Shown: positions 45,401 to 55,608 of the stretch, one piece after another | Position numbering within the stretch: the stretch's first letter is position 1 | Layout of the letters: each line of letters begins with the position of its first letter | Assembly: GCA_001636495.1 (NCBI GenBank) | Contig: KV440964.1 | Coordinates: 2,620,666-2,684,665 of the forward strand | Reading direction: 5' to 3' | DNA length: 64,000 nucleotides | Source: Sutcliffiella horikoshii | Lineage (GTDB): Bacteria > Bacillota > Bacilli > Bacillales > Bacillaceae_I | The notes under the pieces: generated by a model | The model's database searches: none | What the model saw: the letters and a program-made list of their open reading frames with translations, nothing else | What the model was told of the DNA's origin: nothing | Made by a program: the position numbers and the translations under genes

Positions 45401-46198
45401 ATGAAATCACTCATTATCAAGTGTGGTGGAAGTACAATTGATCAGCTTTCCCCATCCTTTTATACGGAGCTTGTGGAATTGATGAACATTCATCATATCC
45501 AACCAATAATAGTTCATGGTGGAGGCCCTTCCATCTCAACGATTCTTTCCACGCTTAAAGTGGAGACCACCTTCGTTAACGGTTTGAGAAAGACAACAAA
45601 GCCAGTATTGGAAGTGGTGGAAATGATCTTATCAGGAAGTATGAACAAGCATCTTGTTCGTCAAGTGATGAAAGCAGGAGGTAATGCACTGGGCTTGAGC
45701 GGAGTGGATGGGAAATTTCTGATGGCTAAACCAATTTCCAATGCAGAAGAATTGGGCCTTGTCGGAGAGATAGTAGAAGTTAATAGACAACTATTGGAGC
45801 CATTCATGGCGCAGGGCATAATTCCTATCATCTCTCCAGTTGCTGTAGATAATTCAGGACAGCACTATAACATCAATGCAGACCTTGCAGCGGCCGCAAT
45901 AGCTGAGGCTTTCCATGCCCCGTTATGCATGGTAACAGATGTTGATGGGGTTTTAGTGGGAGACTCTAAAGCTGCTAAATTATCCAATACAGAAGTTAAC
46001 ATGCTAATAGAAGAAAGTCATATAACAGGAGGAATGATCCCGAAAGTTCGGGCAGCGGTATCCTGTTTAATGAAGGGTGTAAGCAAGGTAGGTATCATAA
46101 ATGGCTCCACGCCTGATGCCCTGACTCAATTCGCTTTAGACAAGGTCGGAGTGGGAACTACATTTTATCTGGAGGAGGTCATGGAGAAAAGTGTCTAA
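45401..46198 (+). CDS. argB: Acetylglutamate kinase
   Basis: A 265-residue amino-acid kinase that phosphorylates N-acetylglutamate, the second step of the pathway. IKCGGSTID (6-14) and VHGGGPSIS (about 41-49) bind ATP and substrate phosphate, and NINADLAAAAIAEA (about 157-170) is a family signature. ATG 45401 has AAAGGAGGG ten bases upstream. The frame continues back into argJ without a start signal. The last codons overlap argD. Confidence 0.93.
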   Translation: MKSLIIKCGGSTIDQLSPSFYTELVELMNIHHIQPIIVHGGGPSISTILSTLKVETTFVNGLRKTTKPVLEVVEMILSGSMNKHLVRQVMKAGGNALGLSGVDGKFLMAKPISNAEELGLVGEIVEVNRQLLEPFMAQGIIPIISPVAVDNSGQHYNINADLAAAAIAEAFHAPLCMVTDVDGVLVGDSKAAKLSNTEVNMLIEESHITGGMIPKVRAAVSCLMKGVSKVGIINGSTPDALTQFALDKVGVGTTFYLEEVMEKSV

Positions 46199-47387
46199 GT
46201 CTACACTGAAAAATTCACCCATAATGAATACATACAAGAGGCTTCCGCTTTCCATCCAGAAAGGAAAAGGGACGATTGTCTGGTCTGAGAACGGAGAAGA
46301 GTATCTGGACTTTACTTCCGGAATTGCCACATGCAATCTTGGACATTGTCCGTCTGATATCCAGACTGCTCTGCAAAAACAGTTGACGGAATTGTGGCAT
46401 ACATCCAATCTTTATCAAATACCGAAACAGGAAGAGCTTGCTCATTTATTAGTGAGAAACTCATGCTTCGATCAGGTGTTTTTCTGTAACAGTGGGGCAG
46501 AGGCGAATGAAGCTGCAATCAAGCTTATTCGTTCCTTTGCAAAACATAACGGTGGCAAGCAGGCAAGTATTGTGACATTTCAGCAAAGCTTCCATGGCAG
46601 AACCCTTGCCACAGTTGCTGCAACCGGACAGGAAAAGATAAAAGCCGGTTTTGAACCAATGTTGGAAGGGTTCACCCATATGCCCTATAACGATAATCAA
46701 ACACTCCGTGCAATTAGAGAACTGTCCCCAACCGCTGTCATGCTGGAATTACTACAAGGGGAAGGTGGGGTAATTCCTGCTGACTCTGATTGGATAAAGG
46801 AATTGTTCTCCATCTGTAAGCAAGACGGGATATTACTAGTAGTGGATGAAGTACAAACCGGGATGGGGCGTACAGGGAGCCTATTTTTATATGAACAGTA
46901 CGGCATAGAACCCGATATTATGACTCTTGCAAAAGGATTGGGATCTGGATTCCCGATTGGAGCCATGATGGCAAAAGAGGAGGTAGCGAATTCCTTTCAG
47001 CCAGGTATGCATGGTAGCACCTTTGGAGGCAATCCATTAGCATGCACTGCAGGTACAGCTACATTAAAGGTATTAAGTGAAACAGACGTCATAAGAAATT
47101 CTGTCGAGCAAAGCCACTATCTATGGACAGAACTTGAGTCCTTAAAAGCCACCTATTCTTTTGTGAAGGAAATCAGGGGAAGAGGCATGCTAATCGGAAT
47201 TCTGATCGAAGGTGATGCTATGAAACTTGTAAATAAAGCATTGCATGAAAAACTACTAATTTTAAGTGCAGGGGCAAATGTAATAAGGCTTCTTCCGCCT
47301 CTTACCGTTTCAAAAGAAGAAGTGGACTTATTTATTCAGAAATTCACCAAGGTATTACAGCATTTCAAGGAGGATCAGCATGGATAA
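46191..47387 (+). CDS. argD: Acetylornithine aminotransferase
   Basis: A 398-residue class III PLP aminotransferase that converts N-acetylglutamate semialdehyde to N-acetylornithine using glutamate. FCNSGAEANEAAIKL (about 100-114), DEVQTGMGRTG (about 219-229) and Lys248 in LAKGLGSGFP bind PLP. Start GTG 46191 overlaps the argB stop by eight bases, with GGAGGAGGT and GGAG upstream, so translation is coupled. The next in-frame ATG at 46224 has no ribosome-binding site. Confidence 0.92.
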   Translation: MSKSTLKNSPIMNTYKRLPLSIQKGKGTIVWSENGEEYLDFTSGIATCNLGHCPSDIQTALQKQLTELWHTSNLYQIPKQEELAHLLVRNSCFDQVFFCNSGAEANEAAIKLIRSFAKHNGGKQASIVTFQQSFHGRTLATVAATGQEKIKAGFEPMLEGFTHMPYNDNQTLRAIRELSPTAVMLELLQGEGGVIPADSDWIKELFSICKQDGILLVVDEVQTGMGRTGSLFLYEQYGIEPDIMTLAKGLGSGFPIGAMMAKEEVANSFQPGMHGSTFGGNPLACTAGTATLKVLSETDVIRNSVEQSHYLWTELESLKATYSFVKEIRGRGMLIGILIEGDAMKLVNKALHEKLLILSAGANVIRLLPPLTVSKEEVDLFIQKFTKVLQHFKEDQHG

Positions 47388-48456
47388 TGGATATTTAGTG
47401 CTTGAAACGGGGGAGGTTTTCCCCGGCATTTTAGTAGGAAGTAAGGAAGAAGCCGTGGGGGAAGTAGTATTTAACACCAGTATGACCGGGTACCAGGAAA
47501 TCATGTCAGACCCTTCCTACGCTGGACAGATTATTGTGTTCTGTTACCCGCTTATCGGTAATTACGGTATTAACCCTCATGATTACGAAGCGGATAAAAT
47601 ATATGCAAAGGGTGTGGTGATGGGAGAGGCATGCTTATTGCCTAACCACTATTCTTCCATTGGAGGTGCTCCTGAGCTTTTAGAAAAAATGCGTGTCAGC
47701 GGATTAAGTAATGTGGACACTAGGGAACTGGTGAAAACGATACGTAAACGTGGATCAGTGAAAGGGGTCATCACAGACTCTGTAAAAGACTTTCCGAATG
47801 TGGAGCATAAGGGTAATTGGGTAGAGCATGTGTCCTCTAAGGTGCAGAAAACCTATCAAGGAACAGGAGCACATATTGCTTTAATGGATTATGGCTACAA
47901 GAAATCCATATTAGACGCTCTTCTCCATGCAGGGTGTCAGGTAACGATTTTGCCTTATACGACAAGCTATGAAAAATTACAATCTCTTCAACCGGATGGC
48001 GTGCTTTTGAGTAACGGCCCCGGAGATCCAGAATTCCTTAAGGATCACTTACCTAAAATAAAAAAAATCGCGGAAGGCTTTCCTACCCTTGGAATATGCC
48101 TAGGCCATCAACTATTGGCACTCAGCTTTGGAGCAAAGACAAGCAAGTTGCTTTTTGGACATAGAGGCGGTAATCACCCTGTTAAAGATCTTGCAACAGG
48201 AAAAGTGTACATCACTTCCCAAAATCACAGTTATAACGTCTGTGAGGACTCTATAAATAAAGAAATCTTTGAAGTTACCTATAAAAATATCAATGATGGG
48301 ACAGTGGAAGGGCTTCGTCATAAAAAACTGCCTACCATAAGTGTCCAATTCCATCCGGAAGCACACCCCGGACCACAAGATACTAATTATGTATTTACAC
48401 AATTTCTGAAACTCATCAACGAAAAAACGGGAGTAATGTCATATGCCATTCATTAA
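47380..48456 (+). CDS. carA: Carbamoyl-phosphate synthase small subunit, arginine-specific
   Basis: A 358-residue glutaminase subunit that passes ammonia to CarB. The class I amidotransferase triad is Cys240 in LGICLGHQ with His and Glu in QFHPEAHPG. The N-terminal domain starts YLVLETGEVFPG and has NTSMTGYQEI. Its place in the arg operon marks it as the arginine-specific enzyme, distinct from the pyrimidine one (pyrAA) expected elsewhere. ATG overlaps argD by eight bases and has AAGGAGG upstream. Confidence 0.94.
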   Translation: MDNGYLVLETGEVFPGILVGSKEEAVGEVVFNTSMTGYQEIMSDPSYAGQIIVFCYPLIGNYGINPHDYEADKIYAKGVVMGEACLLPNHYSSIGGAPELLEKMRVSGLSNVDTRELVKTIRKRGSVKGVITDSVKDFPNVEHKGNWVEHVSSKVQKTYQGTGAHIALMDYGYKKSILDALLHAGCQVTILPYTTSYEKLQSLQPDGVLLSNGPGDPEFLKDHLPKIKKIAEGFPTLGICLGHQLLALSFGAKTSKLLFGHRGGNHPVKDLATGKVYITSQNHSYNVCEDSINKEIFEVTYKNINDGTVEGLRHKKLPTISVQFHPEAHPGPQDTNYVFTQFLKLINEKTGVMSYAIH

Positions 48457-51400
48457 AGAGATACAAAAAGTATTAGTAATCGGTTCTGGCCCCATTGTCA
48501 TCGGTCAAGCTGCAGAATTTGACTATGCAGGAACGCAAGCTTGCCTCGCCCTGAAAGAAGAAGGAATTGAAGTGATTCTTGTTAATAATAATCCAGCGAC
48601 CATCATGACGGATTCCGATATTGCAGACCATGTGTATATGGAGCCCTTAACAATTGAATCTTTGGAAAAAATAATCAAGAAGGAAAAGCCTGACGGAATT
48701 ATCGGAACGCTTGGTGGTCAAACTGCCTTAAACTTAATTGTGGAGCTTTCGAACAACGGGATCCTAGAGGAAAATAACGTTCAAGTCCTGGGTACATCTG
48801 TTAACTCTATCCAACAAGGGGAAGACAGAGAGCAATTCCGAAAATTAATGATGGATCTCAAAGAACCGATTCCCGAATCAAAAATAATCCATTCGTTAGA
48901 GGAAGGTGTTCGGTTTGTAAAGGAAATCGGCTATCCAATCATCATTAGACCAGCATATACATTGGGGGGAGAGGGTGGAGGCTTTGCTTATAACGATCAG
49001 GAATATGAGTCGTTACTAGTAAATGGATTAAACCTTAGCCCAATTAATCAAGTGTTAGTGGAAAAAAGTATCAAAGGCTGGAAAGAGGTGGAGTATGAGG
49101 TGATGCGTGATGACAATGATACGTGCATCATCGTGTGTAATATGGAAAACATCGATCCAGTCGGTGTCCATACAGGAGACTCCATCGTAGTGGCGCCTTC
49201 GCAAACGTTGACAGACAGACAGTATCAAATTTTGAGGAATGCAAGTCTAAAAATAATAAGAAGCTTAGGAATTGTGGGGGGCTGCAATATACAATTTGCT
49301 CTAGATCCATATTCGGATGATTACTATATTATTGAAGTGAATCCCCGTGTAAGCCGTTCGTCAGCTCTTGCTTCCAAGGCCACAGGATACCCGATTGCCA
49401 GAATTGCAGCCAAGTGTGCCATTGGCTACCATTTAGACGAAATCATAAATCCCATCACAGGTAGCACTTTTGCATCCTTTGAGCCTGCGCTTGACTATGT
49501 AGTAGTGAAGCTCCCAAGATTTCCGTTTGACAAGTTCCCCGAAGCGGATATAAGCCTGAGTACTCAAATGAAAGCGACTGGGGAGGTACTGGCAATCGAC
49601 CGTACATTTGAAGGGGCCTTAAATAAAGGACTCCGTTCTATGGAGATAAAAGTCCACGGGATCACGCATCCACTTATGGATAAAATGACCGAAGCCGAAT
49701 GGATGGAATTTCTCAGTCAACCGACACACATGCGGCTCTTTGCGATCACTCATGCTTTTAAACAAGGTCTATCCGTTCAAAGAGTACATGAAATAACCTT
49801 TATAGATGAATGGTTTTTATGTAAATTAAAGCAGATGATCTTGTTGGAGCAAGAGCTAGCCGCTGAGACATTGGCATCCATTTCTGTTGAGTTGTTGAAA
49901 ACCGCAAAGGTTCACAATATATGTAACGAACGACTTAGTATTCTTTTAGGATGTAAAAATCCTGACCTGAAAAAGGTTTTGAAAAATAATCAAATCGAAC
50001 CATCCTATAAATTAGTTGATACTTGTGCTGCTGAATTCGAAGCGATAACCCCTTACTACTATTCCACTTACAAGGGCAAGGATGAGGTAAATGTCAGCGA
50101 GAATAAAAAGGCTTTGGTCATAGGGTCCGGTCCAATCAGAATCGGGCAGGGGATTGAATTCGACTACTGTTCCGTACATGCGGTGAAAGCATTGAAAAAA
50201 GCAGGATTTGAGACGATTGTGGTAAACAACAATCCCGAAACCGTCAGCACAGACTTCTCGATAGCTGATAAGCTCTATTTCGAACCAATTACGGTGGAAG
50301 ACATTCTGCCGATTATCCAAAAAGAAAATGTCGACCTTGTCTTTATACAATTTGGTGGTCAAACTGCGATAAATCTTGCGGAAGGGTTGGAGCGTGAAGG
50401 AGTAAAAATTGCAGGAACAAGCATGGATTCCATTGATAAACTGGAGGACCGTTCCCGCTTCTATGCCTTGCTGGAAACAGAAAATATTCCTCACATTAAA
50501 GGGAAGATGGTGGAACATCCACACCAATTGAAGGCGACAGCAAAAGAAATTGGATTTCCGGTGCTTGTACGACCGTCCTATGTCATCGGAGGTCAATCCA
50601 TGTACACGCTCTATGAGGATAAAGAGTTGGATGATTTCATCGAGATGCATGAATCGAATGATTCGCTCTGGCCATTGTTGGTGGACAGTTTTATTCCAGG
50701 TCTTGAATGCGAACTGGATGTAGTATCTGATGGGGAGCAGATATTTGTTCCGGCAATTTTTGAACATATTGAACGAGCAGGTATTCATTCTGGTGACAGC
50801 CTTGCCGTATTTCCGCCACTGTCACTGACAGAACAGATGAAAGATACATTGATGAATTACACCAAGAGAATATGTACGAGAGCTGCAATCATTGGCATTG
50901 CCAACATACAATTTGTCATTTCGGATGACATTATTTATGTGCTGGAAGTCAATCCAAGAGCATCAAGGACCGTACCAATCATCAGCAAAGTAACCAACGT
51001 GCCAATGATAGAGCTTGCCGTAAAGGCACAATTAGGTGAAGATCTGCCTTACAAAGGATTAAAAGAAGAACCGGGTTTCTGGACAGTAAAAGCTCCTGTC
51101 TTTTCCGCTTCTAAATTGAAGAATGTTGATCATGTTCTCGGACCGGAAATGAAATCGACCGGCGAGATCATTGGACTAGGAATGACGGTAGATGAAGCGA
51201 TGAACAAAGCGTTGTTTCTTGGCCAAAAAAGTCCATTCGATGAAACGGGGGATAAAGAAGCCGTTTTTTGTTCCATTGCAGACCGTGAAAAGCATCATGC
51301 TCTCCCATTACTTACTGATCTTCAAAGAAAATCTTTTCCTTTGTTCGCAACAAAAGGAACGGCAGATTTTTTGAAAAATAATGGAATTGATGTGACAACA

Positions 51401-51667
51401 GTCTACCAGGAGGAAATTGCTTTTACTCTAAAAACGAAGAATTTTGCTGCAGCCATCATCATTCCTACCAAAGGACGTGACCAATCTCGTGAGGGTGCCA
51501 ATTATAGGGCATTATGTACGAAGCACGGTATTAAAACTTTTACATGCCTAGAGACTGCGTATCAAGCAAATAATTTAGACAAAACAATAGAGAAAAATTA
51601 TCAAACCATCAAAAATTATTTAAAAAACGAAAAAAGAGAGGTTGAATATTTATGCAAAGTGTACTAA
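48443..51667 (+). CDS. carB: Carbamoyl-phosphate synthase large subunit, arginine-specific
   Basis: A 1074-residue synthetase with two homologous ATP-grasp halves, beginning VLVIGSGPIVIGQAAEFDY (quoted in part) and ALVIGSGPIRIGQGIEFDY near residues 9 and 555. Each half has the GGQTALN/GGQTAIN motif and EVNPR metal-binding residues. The first makes carboxyphosphate and carbamate, the second carbamoyl phosphate. The C-terminal MGS-like domain (about 935-1074) is the usual allosteric site. It overlaps carA by 14 bases and argF by 16. Confidence 0.94.
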   Translation: MPFIKEIQKVLVIGSGPIVIGQAAEFDYAGTQACLALKEEGIEVILVNNNPATIMTDSDIADHVYMEPLTIESLEKIIKKEKPDGIIGTLGGQTALNLIVELSNNGILEENNVQVLGTSVNSIQQGEDREQFRKLMMDLKEPIPESKIIHSLEEGVRFVKEIGYPIIIRPAYTLGGEGGGFAYNDQEYESLLVNGLNLSPINQVLVEKSIKGWKEVEYEVMRDDNDTCIIVCNMENIDPVGVHTGDSIVVAPSQTLTDRQYQILRNASLKIIRSLGIVGGCNIQFALDPYSDDYYIIEVNPRVSRSSALASKATGYPIARIAAKCAIGYHLDEIINPITGSTFASFEPALDYVVVKLPRFPFDKFPEADISLSTQMKATGEVLAIDRTFEGALNKGLRSMEIKVHGITHPLMDKMTEAEWMEFLSQPTHMRLFAITHAFKQGLSVQRVHEITFIDEWFLCKLKQMILLEQELAAETLASISVELLKTAKVHNICNERLSILLGCKNPDLKKVLKNNQIEPSYKLVDTCAAEFEAITPYYYSTYKGKDEVNVSENKKALVIGSGPIRIGQGIEFDYCSVHAVKALKKAGFETIVVNNNPETVSTDFSIADKLYFEPITVEDILPIIQKENVDLVFIQFGGQTAINLAEGLEREGVKIAGTSMDSIDKLEDRSRFYALLETENIPHIKGKMVEHPHQLKATAKEIGFPVLVRPSYVIGGQSMYTLYEDKELDDFIEMHESNDSLWPLLVDSFIPGLECELDVVSDGEQIFVPAIFEHIERAGIHSGDSLAVFPPLSLTEQMKDTLMNYTKRICTRAAIIGIANIQFVISDDIIYVLEVNPRASRTVPIISKVTNVPMIELAVKAQLGEDLPYKGLKEEPGFWTVKAPVFSASKLKNVDHVLGPEMKSTGEIIGLGMTVDEAMNKALFLGQKSPFDETGDKEAVFCSIADREKHHALPLLTDLQRKSFPLFATKGTADFLKNNGIDVTTVYQEEIAFTLKTKNFAAAIIIPTKGRDQSREGANYRALCTKHGIKTFTCLETAYQANNLDKTIEKNYQTIKNYLKNEKREVEYLCKVY

Positions 51668-52626
51668 AATGGGAAACGAACAAGGATACCTATCAATTGA
51701 GTCAATCTCATTTTTTGACACTTGGATCCTTGACACAAAATGATATCCATTATTTATTGGCAGATGCTATTAAACTAAAAAAATATCATAAAGAAGGAAG
51801 ACCACACCCTTATTTACAAGGGAAAGTACTCGCCATGCTTTTTGAAAAATCTTCCACCAGAACCAGAGTTTCATTTGAAGTTGGTATGCTGCAGCTTGGT
51901 GGACATGCGATATTCTTGAGTTCCAATGATATTCAATTGGGACGCGGGGAATCTCCTTCCGACACTGCGAAAGTTCTGTCTCGTTACGTGGATGGGTTGA
52001 TGATCCGTACATTCAAACATCAAATTCTCGAAGAATTCGCACTTCATTCCAGCGTACCAATTATCAATGGACTGACCGACTCCCATCATCCAGCTCAAGT
52101 GTTGGCAGACCTACTAACCATTAAAGAGCATAAAGGAAAGCTGAAAGGTTTGAAGCTATGCTATTTGGGTGATGCGAACAATAATATGTCCCATTCGTTA
52201 ATAGAAGGTGCTGTAAAAGTGGGAATGGACATTTCAATAGCATGTCCTCCTGGTTTTGAGCCAGATACCTCCATATTAACAAATATGAGGGATGAGGCCT
52301 TTGTAACAGGCTCCACCATTTTGGTTGGTGAAAATCCTGAAGAGATGATCAAGAATGCAGATGTGGTAGTGACGGACGTCTGGACCAGCATGGGGCAAGA
52401 AGCCGAAACAGCAGAACGCCTAAAGGCATTTGCACCTTATCAAGTGAACAAGGAACTTTGCAAGCACGCCAAAAATGATTACATCTTTCTGCATTGCCTG
52501 CCTGCGCATCGTGGGGAAGAGGTTACGTCAGACATTATAGATGGCCCACATTCAGTGGTATTCGATGAAGCTGAAAATCGACTTCATGCACAAAAGGCCA
52601 TATTAAAAGCTTTACTTGGGAACTAA
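51652..52626 (+). CDS. argF: Ornithine carbamoyltransferase
   Basis: A 324-residue enzyme that joins carbamoyl phosphate and ornithine to give citrulline. SSTRTR (67-72) binds carbamoyl phosphate, [12 protein letters not shown] (about 144-155) is the second family motif, and [11 protein letters not shown] (about 280-290) contains the ornithine-binding Cys. The ATG lies inside the end of carB with GAGAGG ten bases upstream, so translation is coupled. Last gene of the operon. No terminator is evident before argG. Confidence 0.94.
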   Translation: MQSVLKWETNKDTYQLSQSHFLTLGSLTQNDIHYLLADAIKLKKYHKEGRPHPYLQGKVLAMLFEKSSTRTRVSFEVGMLQLGGHAIFLSSNDIQLGRGESPSDTAKVLSRYVDGLMIRTFKHQILEEFALHSSVPIINGLTDSHHPAQVLADLLTIKEHKGKLKGLKLCYLGDANNNMSHSLIEGAVKVGMDISIACPPGFEPDTSILTNMRDEAFVTGSTILVGENPEEMIKNADVVVTDVWTSMGQEAETAERLKAFAPYQVNKELCKHAKNDYIFLHCLPAHRGEEVTSDIIDGPHSVVFDEAENRLHAQKAILKALLGN

Positions 52627-52642
52627 TTTTTTTTACAATTGA

Positions 52643-52677
52643 ATGTATAAAAATACAACAACGTAGATTTTTATACC
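52643..52677 (+). promoter_or_regulatory. ARG box upstream of argG
   Basis: ATGTATAAAAATACAA (52643-52658) is the exact reverse complement of the box at argC. A second partial copy, TAGATTTTTATACC, lies at about 52664-52677. Together they form a likely double AhrC/ArgR operator. Confidence 0.7.
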
Positions 52678-52694
52678 AGAGGAGGAATTTTTTT

Positions 52695-53906
52695 ATGGGG
52701 AAAGAAAAAGTGGTATTAGCATATTCCGGAGGACTTGATACCTCCGTTTCGGTTAAATGGTTACAGGAGAAATACGGGTATGATGTGATTGCCCTCGGAC
52801 TCGATGTTGGCGAGGGGAAGGACCTAGAATCCATTAGACAAAAGGCCTTGGATGTTGGAGCCATTAAAGCAATAATGGTCGATGCAAAAGAGATGTTAGC
52901 CAAAGATTATATTGTACCTGCACTGAAATCCAACGCGATGTATGAAGGCAAGTACCCTCTATCATCTGCATTATCACGTCCACTCATCTCCAAGCTTCTT
53001 GTTCAGGTGGCGGAAGAAGAGGGAGCAGTAGCAGTGGCACATGGTTGTACTGGGAAGGGGAACGATCAAGTCCGCTTTGAAGTTTCCATCCAGGCATTGA
53101 ATCCAAATTTGAAAGTTATTGCGCCTGTACGTGAGTGGGGCATGACTCGAGATGAGGAAATTGAATATGCGATGAAGCATAACATACCTATTCCAGTGAA
53201 TTTGGATAATCCATTTTCTATTGATGCTAATATATGGGGGCGAGCTTGTGAAGCGGGTGTGTTGGAAAATCCATGGAATGAAGCCCCTGAGGCAGCTTTT
53301 GACTGGACTAATCCAATTGAACTTACACCAGATCAAGCTGAATATGTAGAAATCACTTTTGAAAAAGGGGTCCCGGTTGCCCTCAACGATAAACAGATGG
53401 GACTTGTAGATTTAATTGAAGAATTGAATTTGCTTGGAGGAAAGCACGGGGTTGGAAGAATTGACCACATCGAAAATCGTCTTGTTGGAATAAAATCACG
53501 TGAAGTGTATGAAAACCCGGCAGCCCTTATACTTATTCAAGCACATAAAGAACTTGAATTCCTAACCCTTCCAAGAGAAGTTACCCAATTTAAAACGTCC
53601 GTTGATGAACAGATGGCAAAGGTCATTTACGAAGGACTTTGGTACTCTCCATTGGTGAATGCGCTTGGGGCTTTTATTGAAGAAACACAGAAAAATGTAA
53701 CTGGAAAGATTCGTGTCAAATTGCAAAAAGGGAACCACTCTGTTGTAGGCCGACAATCCGCATATAGTCTTTATAATGAAGAGCTTGCAACTTATTCTAA
53801 AGGTGATATGTTCGATCACAATGCAGCTGTCGGCTTCATTAAACTATGGGGCTTGCCGACAAAAGTGTACGCAGAAATCCACAACAAAGAAAAAGTGACA
53901 CTATAA
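52695..53906 (+). CDS. argG: Argininosuccinate synthase
   Basis: A 403-residue N-type ATP pyrophosphatase that condenses citrulline and aspartate. [15 protein letters not shown] (about 9-23) is the PP-loop, [15 protein letters not shown] (about 115-129) binds citrulline and aspartate, and YSPL near residue 318 is conserved. A strong AGGAGG lies upstream of the ATG. It has its own ARG box and is separated from argH by a 181-bp repeat, in contrast to the tight argGH pair of many relatives. Confidence 0.95.
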   Translation: MGKEKVVLAYSGGLDTSVSVKWLQEKYGYDVIALGLDVGEGKDLESIRQKALDVGAIKAIMVDAKEMLAKDYIVPALKSNAMYEGKYPLSSALSRPLISKLLVQVAEEEGAVAVAHGCTGKGNDQVRFEVSIQALNPNLKVIAPVREWGMTRDEEIEYAMKHNIPIPVNLDNPFSIDANIWGRACEAGVLENPWNEAPEAAFDWTNPIELTPDQAEYVEITFEKGVPVALNDKQMGLVDLIEELNLLGGKHGVGRIDHIENRLVGIKSREVYENPAALILIQAHKELEFLTLPREVTQFKTSVDEQMAKVIYEGLWYSPLVNALGAFIEETQKNVTGKIRVKLQKGNHSVVGRQSAYSLYNEELATYSKGDMFDHNAAVGFIKLWGLPTKVYAEIHNKEKVTL

Positions 53907-53920
53907 ATGACACGTTAACT

Positions 53921-54101
53921 GTTGATTTCCGTTCCAGGCGCTTCGCTTTCCACGGGCGGTCCGGGAGCCTCCTCACTTCGTTGCGGGGTCTCCCATGTCC
54001 CTTCCTCCCGTAGGACAAGGAAGGCTACGGCAGCAATTCATCGCACGAAGAAAATGCGTTAGCATTTTCGAGGAGTCTTCGCGCCTTCCACTACAATCAA
54101 C
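53921..54101. repeat. Dispersed structured repeat, copy 2, between argG and argH (MITE-like)
   Basis: A 181-bp element bounded by imperfect inverted ends: GTTGATTTCCG at the left, CACTACAATCAAC at the right. Read on the minus strand it has the same ordered blocks as copy 1 (GAAGACTCC, GAGACCCC, GAGGAGGCTC, GGAAAGCG) plus an extra segment of about 60 bases between the first two. Its outer arms AGGCGC/GCGCCT differ from those of copy 1 but are again complementary. GC-rich against an AT-rich background. Confidence 0.8.
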
Positions 54102-54152
54102 ATGGTTACTGCATTTTACACTTACATTATTACACTATGGGGAGGCAACAAC

Positions 54153-55523
54153 ATGACAAAGCTTTGGGGCGGAAGATTTACAAAAGAAACAAATAAACTA
54201 GTCGAGGAGTTTACAGCATCCATCGAGTTTGACAAAGAACTCGCACTTGAAGATATACAAGGAAGCTTGGCTCATGTACAAATGCTAAGTGACTGCGGCA
54301 TCATTGACCAAGATGACGCACAGACGATCAAAAATGGACTAAAAGTCATCGAAAATAAGATAGTGGCGGGGGAAGTGGAATTCTCCGTTGCACATGAAGA
54401 TATCCATATGAACATTGAAAAGTTATTAATAGATGAAATAGGACCGGTGGGAGGGAAGCTCCATACCGGAAGAAGCCGTAATGACCAAGTGGCTACAGAT
54501 ATGCACTTATATTTAAAGAAACAAACGAAAAGCATAATTTCATTACTGACAAATGTGCAACAATCCATATTAATGAAATCTAAAGAGAATGTGCATACCA
54601 TTCTTCCTGGTTACACTCATTTACAGCGTGCCCAGCCGGTATCTTTTGCTCATCATCTAATGGCTTACTTCTGGATGTTGGAGCGTGACAAGGAGCGTTT
54701 ACAAGATAGCCTAAAGCGAATCAATTGGTCACCACTTGGAGCAGGTGCCTTGGCTGGAACAACCTTCCCAATAGACCGCGAACAAACGGCTTCCTTACTA
54801 GGATTTAAAAAAGTCTACCCGAATAGCATGGATGCCGTCAGTGACCGTGATTTTATTGTGGAATTTCTTTCGCACGCATCATTAATCATGACACACATAT
54901 CACGCCTTTCGGAAGAATTGGTGATCTGGTCAAGTCAGGAGTTTCAATTTATTGAGCTCGACGACTCTTTCTGTACCGGATCAAGTATCATGCCGCAGAA
55001 GAAAAATCCAGACGTACCGGAGCTGCTACGGGCAAAGACCGGAAGAGTATATGGAAATCTTGTCGGCCTATTAACTGTATTAAAGGGACTTCCATTGGCA
55101 TACAACAAAGACATGCAGGAAGACAAGGAAGGCATGTTCGATACAGTTAAAACGCTTGATGGTTCATTAAGACTACTTGCACCAATGATTGAGACGATGA
55201 CAGTGAATCAGAAAAATATGTTTGACGCAGTCTCACAGGATTTTTCCAACGCAACAGATATCGCGGATTATCTTGTGACAAAGGGGCTACCATTCAGACA
55301 GGCTCATGAAATTATCGGCAACATTGTTCTTTATGCCATCAACCAAAACAAGTTTCTCCTAGGACTGACAATGGAAGAATATCAACAGTTTTCTCCTTTG
55401 TTTTCTGAAGATATATTTGAAATTCTTCAGCCGAAGCATGTTGTAGGTGCTCGTAATAGCGAAGGCGGAACCTCGTTTGAGCAAGTAAACAAACAGCTGG
55501 CTCTAGCGGAACAGTTTATATAG
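54153..55523 (+). CDS. argH: Argininosuccinate lyase
   Basis: A 456-residue enzyme of the fumarase/aspartase superfamily that splits argininosuccinate into arginine and fumarate. [11 protein letters not shown] (about 4-14), [13 protein letters not shown] (about 105-117) and the signature [12 protein letters not shown] (about 276-287), with the catalytic Ser loop, are present. ATG 54153 follows GGGGAGG. The frame extends upstream into the repeat element without a start signal. Its terminator hairpin holds the ribosome-binding site of the next gene. Confidence 0.95.
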   Translation: MTKLWGGRFTKETNKLVEEFTASIEFDKELALEDIQGSLAHVQMLSDCGIIDQDDAQTIKNGLKVIENKIVAGEVEFSVAHEDIHMNIEKLLIDEIGPVGGKLHTGRSRNDQVATDMHLYLKKQTKSIISLLTNVQQSILMKSKENVHTILPGYTHLQRAQPVSFAHHLMAYFWMLERDKERLQDSLKRINWSPLGAGALAGTTFPIDREQTASLLGFKKVYPNSMDAVSDRDFIVEFLSHASLIMTHISRLSEELVIWSSQEFQFIELDDSFCTGSSIMPQKKNPDVPELLRAKTGRVYGNLVGLLTVLKGLPLAYNKDMQEDKEGMFDTVKTLDGSLRLLAPMIETMTVNQKNMFDAVSQDFSNATDIADYLVTKGLPFRQAHEIIGNIVLYAINQNKFLLGLTMEEYQQFSPLFSEDIFEILQPKHVVGARNSEGGTSFEQVNKQLALAEQFI

Positions 55524-55562
55524 GATTTACCCGAGATTCTTTGAATTTGCAAAACCGCTAGC

Positions 55563-55608
55563 CCTCCTTCACAATGGATATATATCATTAGAAGGAGGTT
55601 TTTCTTTT
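55563..55608 (+). terminator. argH terminator whose hairpin contains the next gene's Shine-Dalgarno sequence
   Basis: CCTCCTTC (55563-55570) pairs perfectly with GAAGGAGG (55591-55598), with an inner AATG/CATT pair, followed by T5CT4. AAGGAGG in the right arm is also the ribosome-binding site for TTG 55607. Confidence 0.72.

Noticed and set aside
50012-50788. 258-residue frame opposite carB
   Set aside because: Antisense shadow of the second ATP-grasp half. It has no start signal, and the plus-strand gene is certain.
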